In this document: in pieces, positions 1 to 5,162 of the stretch
Layout: every line of letters starts with the position of its first letter
How positions within the stretch are numbered: position 1 is the first letter of the stretch
Source: Candidatus Auribacterota bacterium
GTDB taxonomy: Bacteria; Auribacterota; JAFGBW01
Direction: 5' to 3'
NCBI GenBank assembly: GCA_016932965.1
Contig: JAFGBW010000084.1
Location: forward strand, 1 to 15,625
Length of the DNA stretch: 15,625 nucleotides
Notes under the pieces: model-generated
The model's input: only the letters and a program-made list of their open reading frames with translations
What the model was told of the DNA's origin: nothing
Databases searched by the model: none
Translations under genes and position numbers: made by a program

Positions 1-176
1 ATCAGAAAGATCAGATAGCCTTTCTCTCTGATTAATTCATAGGACTCAGGGTAACCTTTGGTGATAAAATAGACCAGCTTTCCTTTATTTGTCAAGGATT
101 CTGCAATGGCTAAAGAACGGTAAAGATTTCCCATTCCAAGCCGCACATTACCGTCTACTCTTATGGCAATAGACAT
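1..176 (-). CDS. PseG/SpsG-like sugar-nucleotide protein, N-terminal fragment
   Basis: Only the first 58 codons are in the window; the gene continues past base 1. The translation begins MSIAIRVDGNVRLGMGN and continues with a helix ending in a Lys-Gly-Lys turn and a beta strand (LVYFITKG). This is the Rossmann-like start of the GT-B fold of PseG/SpsG proteins, which open with an I-R-x-D strand followed by a G-x-G-H-x-x-R-x-L helix. PseG removes UDP from a 2,4-diacetamido trideoxy sugar in pseudaminic acid synthesis. Residue 17, where C. jejuni PseG has its catalytic His, is Asn here, so true PseG activity is doubtful. The ATG at 176 is preceded by AAGGA with 8 nt spacing, which fixes the start. 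Family placement rests on about 58 residues. Confidence 0.6.
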   Translation of the reverse strand, partial: MSIAIRVDGNVRLGMGNLYRSLAIAESLTNKGKLVYFITKGYPESYELIREKGYLIFL

Positions 177-277
177 GATTCGGATCCTTCATAGCCTGAC
201 TGCGTTATATACAATATAAATCGGTAAAATATTATAAACACTTAACATGTTTTTTAACTGCCAATCCTTTATAATTG

Positions 278-299
278 ATTAGATATTTAAGCATCTAAT
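278..299. promoter_or_regulatory. Inverted repeat upstream of PseG-like gene
   Basis: ATTAGAT (278-284) and ATCTAAT (293-299) form perfect 7-bp arms around ATTTAAGC. The site lies about 100 bp upstream of the start at 176 and upstream of a minus-strand TATAAT at 231-236, a reasonable place for a regulator site. It may be chance in AT-rich DNA. Confidence 0.25.
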
Positions 300-355
300 G
301 TAACACCGTCTGTTTGAGACTGGCATAAATAAAAAATGAATTCACCGACCACATT

Positions 356-439
356 CCCCGCTGCTTACAGCGGGGTTATAGGCTGAAAAGAGACCGTTGC
401 GAAGCATCCTTACGAACGGGAATTCCAAGCAGCTAGCTT
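356..439. repeat. Cluster of hairpins, REP-like or IS200-type end
   Basis: A perfect 8-bp GC-rich stem with a CTTA loop lies at 356-375 (CCCCGCTG/CAGCGGGG). It is followed by a second stem at 394-419 (CCGTT, bulged G, CG pairing with CG-AACGG) and a small AAGC/GCTT stem at 427-439. The GC-rich arms stand out from the AT-rich surroundings. The first hairpin is not followed by a T-run on either strand, so it is not a standard terminator. Short imperfect GC-rich palindromes in intergenic DNA are typical of REP sequences mobilised by Y1 transposases, or of IS200/IS605 ends. No transposase is present and no second copy was seen in the window. Confidence 0.45.
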
Positions 440-482
440 TAAGAAATTTTAATTATAATTTTTAAAACGGGCTCAGCGGCAA

Positions 483-1517
483 TCAGTTATGGAGGTGGAC
501 GTGATCAGGCTCATCATCATCATCTTCTTCCAGGGAAAAATCAAGTTGATTCTGTGTTGAGCGTAGTTTATTTTCATCGAAATCCCTTCCCCGACTGACA
601 GGTTCCTGACGCTCCACGTCCCAGATAAAACCATTTCCCATGGTATCTTCTGGGATAGAGGGAATCAAACCCGCTTCAACCAAATCTGTCATTTGTGTAA
701 CCGGTTTTCCATATACACGCTGATATTCTCTTGTTTTCATATATAGCAAATCCATAGCCTGATACCATTGTAACCGGCGTTCCAGAGAAGGAATGAGGCT
801 GGGATTGGTTGTGGATTGAATCTGACTCATCACGTAGTCAGCAGCCAGATTGTATTTACGGTCACTGAGAAACGTGGCTGTGTATATCCCTTCCACCTTG
901 GGTGGGGCGTTTGGAAAACTCATGGCCCTTTTTAACCAAAGCCTGGCTATATCATTGTCCCTCAAATGAAAAAAATACAGCCAGCCGATATCAAAAGCCA
1001 CCTCACAGTCGGGATTTCTCGTGTAAGAGGCGGATAAGACCTTCACCAGACGGGAAATCATCTCTTCATTGATGGAAAATCCCATTGCGAAATATTTCGC
1101 AAAAAGATTATCCGGATCAAATTCCAGAACCAGATCGAACAGTTTATAAAGACGGTCCAGATCAATGAATTCAGGAAGATGGTTCAACATATAGCGGGAA
1201 ACCACTTTGAATTTTTTTCTATTCACAGGGTCATCCACATGAATGCACGCGCCGGATTTGTCATGCTCATGATCGCAAGGAAAGTGCAACGTGATGGCAT
1301 ACGTGATCATGCGAAAAAGATAGTACTGGCTGATCATGATATGCTGATTGAGAAACAAAAAACGGGTCATGGTTTTGGACATCACCGGATCAAAAAAACA
1401 CCTTTTGAATTCCCAGTCACCACTTTTATCCAGATCATTTTTTAAAATAAAACTTCCATAAAAAAGCAAGAAAAACAAAATGATCACTCTGAAAAAAAGA
1501 CGCGCCATACTGATCAT
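483..1517 (-). CDS. Membrane-anchored TPR-like protein of unknown function
   Basis: The protein has 344 residues. I chose the ATG at 1517, which overlaps the stop of the upstream permease gene as TGATG and has GGGA about 9 nt upstream; the frame stays open to 1577, inside the permease gene. Residues about 5-24 are a single N-terminal membrane segment. The middle (about 110-250) is helical with TPR-like spacing of aromatic and small residues (for example DIGWLYFFHLRDNDIARLWLKRA). A C-terminal segment, YQRVYGKPVTQMTDLVEAGL followed by IPEDTMGNGFIWD, resembles the conserved tail of many TPR proteins and of pseudopilins (helix, then a G-x-I/L-x-x-I-P-x-D-x-x-G turn). It ends in an acidic run and a His-rich tail (HVHLHN). 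It is translationally coupled to an ABC exporter, so it may be an accessory subunit of it. I do not recognise the family. Confidence 0.8.
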   Translation of the reverse strand: MISMARLFFRVIILFFLLFYGSFILKNDLDKSGDWEFKRCFFDPVMSKTMTRFLFLNQHIMISQYYLFRMITYAITLHFPCDHEHDKSGACIHVDDPVNRKKFKVVSRYMLNHLPEFIDLDRLYKLFDLVLEFDPDNLFAKYFAMGFSINEEMISRLVKVLSASYTRNPDCEVAFDIGWLYFFHLRDNDIARLWLKRAMSFPNAPPKVEGIYTATFLSDRKYNLAADYVMSQIQSTTNPSLIPSLERRLQWYQAMDLLYMKTREYQRVYGKPVTQMTDLVEAGLIPSIPEDTMGNGFIWDVERQEPVSRGRDFDENKLRSTQNQLDFSLEEDDDDEPDHVHLHN

Positions 1518-2287
1518 CACATTTCCCGTTTTGAAAAAATAATATTGGCCAGAGACAGACAAACAGCCGAAAAACAAATAGAATACAAAAAAACAGCATA
1601 AAGCGTATACAATGACAATTCTCTGGAATAAAGGATGTGATTTTCCAGAGAAAAATAACTCAATTTAGGCATGCCGTAATACATGGCCAGGTAAAAATAT
1701 TTCATGATGATCTGCGAGGAACCGGCCGCCACTTCTTTCGCTATCTCTAAAAAAATACTGAAATACACCATCAAAAGAGTCAGTAATGATGCAAGTAATG
1801 GGGCCCGGATCAAAGCATAAACTAAAAACACCATGCTCAATATACAGGCTGACTCCAGGATCTGGCCGAAAATAAAATACCTGAGATACAGGATCTGTTT
1901 CAACTGGGCACCTCTGAACAAGGCTAGACCCCCTATCAATACAACGGCAAAAAGGATCAGGATAAAAATCAGAATCAAAAAGGCCCAGAATTTTCCCGTG
2001 TAATAAGTGGAACGATTCTCAATCTTTGCCCATAACACATGGGCTGTTCCCTTTTCATACTCCATAGAAATATGGAAAACCGGCAGAAAAAGTGCAATAG
2101 CCGTGACCAGTAATTTTGTCAATCCCATCCCGAAGGAAAGCATGGCAAAATGATAGGCACCCAAATTGTAATTGATCTGTGTGCCAATCCAGCTGATCCC
2201 CATGATCAGCAACAATAGACCAATGGCAGACAGATAAATCCGTGCTCGCATATTCTCCAGCAAGGTGTACAACATGATGTGCCGCAT
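1517..2287 (-). CDS. ABC-2-type transporter permease
   Basis: This 256-residue polytopic membrane protein starts MRHIMLYTLLENMRARIYLS, an N-terminus typical of ABC-2 exporter permeases (short amphipathic helix, then TM1). About six hydrophobic segments follow: IYLSAIGLLLLIMGISW, LLVTAIALFLPVF, FWAFLILIFILILFAVVLI, a segment around ILESACILSMVFLVYALI, LLASLLTLLMVYFSIFL, and a C-terminal one around LYAVFLYSICFSAVCLSLA. The frame is open to 2362, but the ATG at 2287 has a strong AAGGAGAG ribosome site 8 nt upstream and fits the family start, so I used it. It lies downstream of the ATPase gene and overlaps the next gene by one base. The substrate cannot be told from sequence. Confidence 0.85.
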   Translation of the reverse strand: MRHIMLYTLLENMRARIYLSAIGLLLLIMGISWIGTQINYNLGAYHFAMLSFGMGLTKLLVTAIALFLPVFHISMEYEKGTAHVLWAKIENRSTYYTGKFWAFLILIFILILFAVVLIGGLALFRGAQLKQILYLRYFIFGQILESACILSMVFLVYALIRAPLLASLLTLLMVYFSIFLEIAKEVAAGSSQIIMKYFYLAMYYGMPKLSYFSLENHILYSRELSLYTLYAVFLYSICFSAVCLSLANIIFSKREM

Positions 2288-2295
2288 GAAATTTT

Positions 2296-2303
2296 CTCTC
2301 CTT
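2296..2303 (-). promoter_or_regulatory. Ribosome binding site deciding permease start
   Basis: On the minus strand this reads AAGGAGAG, close to the full anti-SD complement, 8 nt before the ATG at 2287. It argues against the longer frame beginning at 2362. Confidence 0.7.
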
Positions 2304-2415
2304 ACGGGAAGATTTCCACTCCACTTTCCCATCCATGATTTGTCGTTTAAACGTATATCCAAATAACGGCCGGAAACAACTCCAACTTTTCAGTCCATAC
2401 CATCCAGGAGATGCT

Positions 2416-3132
2416 TTAGGCCGTATTAATTAATTTCAAAAACATTTCCTCCAGATTTTTCGAGGCGCTTTTACCCAGCAGTTCCCTAACTTTTCCGTCT
2501 ATCAATATGCGTCCATGATGAATCACCGCCACATCCGAACATAAATCCTCCATTTCTACCAGATTATGCGAACTGAAAAATACGGTGGTGCCTGCCTCGT
2601 TGTTGATCTTCTTCAGCAACACCTTCAATTCATGACGTCCAACCGGATCCAGCCCGGTAAAAGGCTCATCCAGTATAAGCAATTCAGGATCATGCACAAG
2701 CGCCTGGGCGATGCCGATCCGCTGCCGCATTCCTTTAGAAAAATTCTTTATAAACAAATTCCTGGATCCTTCCAGTCCAACATCTTTTAAAACAGACGAT
2801 ATCCTTTGCGGGGAACAAGACCTTCCTTTTGAAAGAAGATAACAATAATTTAAAAATTCAAAACACTTCAATTCACCGGGAGGCTGAAATACCTCAGGAA
2901 GATATCCGATATTTTTATGCGTATGAGAATGCTCGAGTAAAACGTCATGAACCAAAATGGTACCGCACTGGGGTCTTATAAACTGCAAAAGACTCTTGAT
3001 CAGCGTTGACTTCCCAGCTCCGTTCACCCCCGCAAAACCGTATAAACTTCCCTTCGAAATAGTCAGATAGACACGGTCCAGGACTTTTTTTCCTGAATAA
3101 AGCTTGGTGAGTTCCTTAATGATCATCATCAT
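2416..3132 (-). CDS. ABC transporter ATP-binding protein
   Basis: The 238-residue cytoplasmic ATPase subunit has every motif in place: Walker A GVNGAGKST at 35-43, Q-loop region around 80-85, signature FSKGMRQ at 131-137, Walker B LLILDEP at 151-157 with the D-loop LDP following, and the switch His in SSHN at 187-190. Sequence style and length match the CcmA/NatA-type ATPases that pair with ABC-2 exporter permeases. The start ATG at 3132 overlaps the upstream stop as ATGA; two more in-frame ATGs follow directly. AAGG lies about 8 nt upstream. The permease starts about 130 nt after this gene ends, so the two form one exporter. Confidence 0.95.
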   Translation of the reverse strand: MMMIIKELTKLYSGKKVLDRVYLTISKGSLYGFAGVNGAGKSTLIKSLLQFIRPQCGTILVHDVLLEHSHTHKNIGYLPEVFQPPGELKCFEFLNYCYLLSKGRSCSPQRISSVLKDVGLEGSRNLFIKNFSKGMRQRIGIAQALVHDPELLILDEPFTGLDPVGRHELKVLLKKINNEAGTTVFFSSHNLVEMEDLCSDVAVIHHGRILIDGKVRELLGKSASKNLEEMFLKLINTA

Positions 3133-3785
3133 GCTAAGACCTTTTTCATATTCATTGCGAAAATCAGGGCTATCATCATAGAAATGAGGAGGATTCCCGT
3201 CTGAAGATTCCAGAATGATTCCGAAGTGAGAATCTCAGGCTCATTTCTCAGAGTATTCCGGTCCCAAACAGCCTTTTTCCTGGAACCATGCAATAAGGTA
3301 TAGAACGTCTTTTCAGGAATGCTTGTCTGATCATGAAGGATAAGCACGGCTTCATCCTTATGATCATAATTGTTTTCATAATCATAATCCAGTTCAAAGA
3401 AAAGAGGCGGTGCGTCCCACATCCAGTCCAGGACAAACTGAAAATAGAATGGTTTTTTAAATCGGAAACCCCGGAGTTTCATGGGCCATTTTTTACCTCC
3501 TGCATGCATCGAAATATGATTCCCCAAAAAAGATAAGACCTCATCACGGTTTGAATCAATTTTTTGAAGAATCGATCCGGTATTCTCTGAAGGACCGGCA
3601 GCAACGCTGACGATTTTTTCCAGATCCTCCCTGTGCACAACCAATTCAAGGGTAGCACCGTCATTTTTAAAAAAAAGCTGTGAGAGAGTTCCTTCAACCC
3701 TGGATTGGACAGGAAAAGAAAACATCAGCAACAGAATAAATGAACCAGCAATAACATGTAATGATTTACTTATTTTCATGATCAT
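3129..3785 (-). CDS. Exported, C-terminally membrane-anchored protein of unknown function
   Basis: The 218-residue protein has an N-terminal signal peptide (residues 1-28, ending FPVQS) and a C-terminal membrane helix (about 192-212) followed by a short basic tail, so most of it should face the periplasm. The soluble part has beta-rich stretches (ATLELVVHREDL, FYFQFVLDW, EAVLIL) and DSNRDEVLS at 77-85, which partly resembles a calcium-binding EF-hand loop. The order of a short beta domain, a D-x-N-x-D loop, more beta strands and a membrane segment recalls the soluble N-terminal part of HupE/UreJ_2-type proteins, but the multi-pass part is missing; that likeness is weak. It overlaps the ABC ATPase gene by 4 nt. 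No strong ribosome site precedes the ATG at 3785; the ATG at 3779 is equally possible. Confidence 0.75.
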   Translation of the reverse strand: MIMKISKSLHVIAGSFILLLMFSFPVQSRVEGTLSQLFFKNDGATLELVVHREDLEKIVSVAAGPSENTGSILQKIDSNRDEVLSFLGNHISMHAGGKKWPMKLRGFRFKKPFYFQFVLDWMWDAPPLFFELDYDYENNYDHKDEAVLILHDQTSIPEKTFYTLLHGSRKKAVWDRNTLRNEPEILTSESFWNLQTGILLISMMIALIFAMNMKKVLA

Positions 3786-3801
3786 TCTTATGTGATCGAA
3801 T

Positions 3802-3819
3802 AATTCAGGAGGCTGAATT
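3802..3819. promoter_or_regulatory. Inverted repeat in the leader of the ABC operon
   Basis: AATTCAG-GAGG-CTGAATT is a perfect 7-bp hairpin with a 4-nt loop, ending 17 nt before the ATG at 3785. Its arms match those of a second inverted repeat at 3859-3876 (CTGAAT/ATTCAG), so the pair may be operator sites for one regulator or a leader structure. Confidence 0.35.
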
Positions 3820-3820
3820 C

Positions 3821-3853
3821 AAAAAAAAATGTTATGGATCTGAAAGAATCCAT
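3821..3853 (-). terminator. Probable rho-independent terminator after mreB
   Basis: On the minus strand a 6-bp stem ATGGAT/ATCCAT with an 8-nt loop (3834-3853) is followed after about four bases by nine T residues (3829-3821). It sits 95 nt past the mreB stop. The stem is short and AT-rich, so it may be weak, and it could also act as an attenuator of the next operon. Confidence 0.45.
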
Positions 3854-3858
3854 CGATT

Positions 3859-3876
3859 CTGAATATTAAAATTCAG
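3859..3876. promoter_or_regulatory. Second CTGAAT/ATTCAG inverted repeat
   Basis: CTGAAT and ATTCAG flank six A/T bases. The shape is close to an ARG box (TGAAT, four A/T, ATTCA), but the spacer is two bases too long. It shares its arms with the repeat at 3802-3819. Confidence 0.3.
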
Positions 3877-3892
3877 CTTAATCAAATGAGAT

Positions 3893-3920
3893 GATATAAC
3901 AACTTCCCCTTGAATTTCAA
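3893..3920 (-). promoter_or_regulatory. Possible promoter for the four-gene ABC operon
   Basis: On the minus strand TTGAAA (3920-3915) and TATATC (3898-3893) are separated by 16 bp. Both hexamers match consensus at four of six positions. Transcription would start near 3886 and pass through the T-tailed hairpin and both inverted repeats before the ATG at 3785. Confidence 0.3.
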
Positions 3921-3947
3921 TCATAAATTCATGATCGAAAACAGGGA

Positions 3948-4991
3948 TTAAAACCGATCTTTTTCCGGGATCACCTGTTTCATGAGGGGTTCGTCTTCAA
4001 GCACTTTTCCTGCTCCAACAGCAACGGAAATAAGAGGATTTTCGGAGACAATGACTTTTAAACCCGTTTTCTCTTCCAGCAATTTATCCAATCCTCTGAG
4101 GAGCGCTCCGCCGCCTGTTAACATGACGCCCTTGTCGACCAGATCAGAGGCTATTTCAGGCGGACACATATCCAATGTATTTCGGACTGCCCCCACCACT
4201 GCCGTGATCCCTTCAGACATGGCCTGCCTGATTTCCTCTGAATTTATGGCCAAAGTCTTAGGAAGACCTGTGATCAAATCACGGCCTTTCACTTCCATGA
4301 TCATTTCTTCTTTCAAAGGATAAGCGGAACCAATCTGAATTTTGATGATTTCCGATGTTCTTTCCCCAATGCTCAAGTTATAAGTGTATTTCAGGTAATG
4401 TGAGATATACTCTGTCAGTTTATCGCCCGCCACACGTGTTGATTTATTGACCACGATCCCGCCCAAAGAAATAATGGCAATATCCGTAGTTCCTCCTCCA
4501 ATGTCAATAATCATGTTGCCGCAAGGATCCAATACCGGAATACCCACTCCGATTGCTGCCGCCATAGGTTCAATGATGAGTGCCACTTCCCTTGCCCCGG
4601 CTTTCAACGCCGATTCAATGACAGCACGTTTTTCCACAGGAGTGATTTCCGAAGGAACTCCCACAACAACCCTTGGTCTGGGCTGAAGTAAAAATCTGCC
4701 GTGGGCCTTCCTGATAAAATAACGAAGCATGGCCTCGGTGATTTTAAAATCCGCAATCACGCCGTCACGAAGAGGCCGGACAGCCTTGATATTACCCGGG
4801 GTCCTTCCCAGCATATTTTTGGCTTCCTCTCCGACAGCCAGAATGTTTTCGTCAGTTCCCATTTCCACAGCCACTACAGAAGGTTCATTCATGATGATTC
4901 CCCTTCCGCGGACATACACAAGCGTATTGGCTGTTCCTAAATCAATTCCCATATCGTTGGAGAAAAAACCGAATAATAATGATCTAAACAC
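3948..4991 (-). CDS. mreB: Rod shape-determining protein MreB
   Basis: This bacterial actin polymerises under the inner membrane and directs the elongation machinery. The 347-residue protein has the whole actin ATPase fold: phosphate-1 loop DLGTANTLVY near residue 17, EPMAAAIGVGIPV connecting segment, phosphate-2 loop DIGGGTTDIA, and adenosine motif LTGGGALLRG. The frame is open to an ATG at 5126, but family members begin (M/V)FRSLLxxFSNDxxIDLGT. The GTG at 4991 gives exactly that start, has AGGA 6 nt upstream, and lies just downstream of a promoter at 5023-5051, so the extra 45 residues are rejected. The N-terminal VFRSLLFGFF is the likely membrane-binding amphipathic stretch. No mreC or mreD is adjacent. 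Confidence 0.96.
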   Translation of the reverse strand: MFRSLLFGFFSNDMGIDLGTANTLVYVRGRGIIMNEPSVVAVEMGTDENILAVGEEAKNMLGRTPGNIKAVRPLRDGVIADFKITEAMLRYFIRKAHGRFLLQPRPRVVVGVPSEITPVEKRAVIESALKAGAREVALIIEPMAAAIGVGIPVLDPCGNMIIDIGGGTTDIAIISLGGIVVNKSTRVAGDKLTEYISHYLKYTYNLSIGERTSEIIKIQIGSAYPLKEEMIMEVKGRDLITGLPKTLAINSEEIRQAMSEGITAVVGAVRNTLDMCPPEIASDLVDKGVMLTGGGALLRGLDKLLEEKTGLKVIVSENPLISVAVGAGKVLEDEPLMKQVIPEKDRF

Positions 4992-5022
4992 GCTGTTTCC
5001 TTTCTTGAAAAAACTGAGAGGG

Positions 5023-5051
5023 ATAGTGCTGGATTGACTATCTTTTGTCAA
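5023..5051 (-). promoter_or_regulatory. mreB promoter (sigma-70 type)
   Basis: The minus strand has a perfect TTGACA (5051-5046), a 17-bp spacer and CACTAT (5028-5023). Predicted initiation near 5016 leaves a leader of about 25 nt containing the AGGA before the GTG at 4991. The -35 box is one arm of an ATTGAC/GTCAAT inverted repeat (5033-5052, 8-bp gap), which could be an operator. Confidence 0.55.
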
Positions 5052-5137
5052 TCGCTTTTCTAAAACAGCAGTTGGTTTGATGGTTAAAAAAACAACAGTT
5101 GCTGTCAGAGAAGATTTACTTGGCATTTAACACGTTT

Positions 5138-5153
5138 GACTATAAATATAGTC
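5138..5153. promoter_or_regulatory. Perfect palindrome before the chemoreceptor gene
   Basis: GACTATA-AA-TATAGTC forms 7-bp arms around two bases, 10 nt before the ATG at 5163. A plus-strand TTGGCA (5120-5125) with TAAATA 17 bp downstream (5143-5148) could be the receptor promoter, in which case this palindrome covers its -10. It may instead fold in the leader; no Shine-Dalgarno sequence is visible before this ATG. Confidence 0.4.
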
Positions 5154-5162
5154 TAAATCATT

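Larger units (their letters stand above)
177..482. other. Non-coding spacer with several inverted repeats
   Basis: No credible reading frame is present. The right part (about 350-440) holds a row of short hairpins, listed separately. The left part is AT-rich and should carry the promoter of the minus-strand gene that starts at 176. A perfect minus-strand TATAAT lies at 231-236, but no good -35 hexamer is seen at 16-18 bp from it. A 7-bp inverted repeat, ATTAGAT/ATCTAAT with 8 bp between the arms, lies at 278-299 upstream of that -10. No clear rho-independent terminator follows the minus-strand gene ending at 483. Confidence 0.6.

Noticed and set aside
356-375. GC-rich hairpin as terminator of the minus-strand gene ending at 483
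   Set aside because: It is over 100 nt away and is followed by AATGTGG, not by a T-run.
2288-2362. Longer permease start at 2362
   Set aside because: The internal ATG at 2287 has AAGGAGAG upstream and fits the ABC-2 permease N-terminus; the extra 25 residues are polar and unlike the family.
3859-3876. ARG box (ArgR operator)
   Set aside because: Half-sites TGAAT/ATTCA match but the spacer is six rather than four bases, and the adjacent genes are not arginine genes.
3982-4323. Plus-strand frame of 113 codons opposite mreB
   Set aside because: It is a shadow of the conserved mreB reading frame with no ribosome site or recognisable protein.
4992-5126. Forty-five-residue N-terminal extension of mreB
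   Set aside because: The family start aligns with GTG 4991, which has a ribosome site, and a good promoter lies inside the extension.
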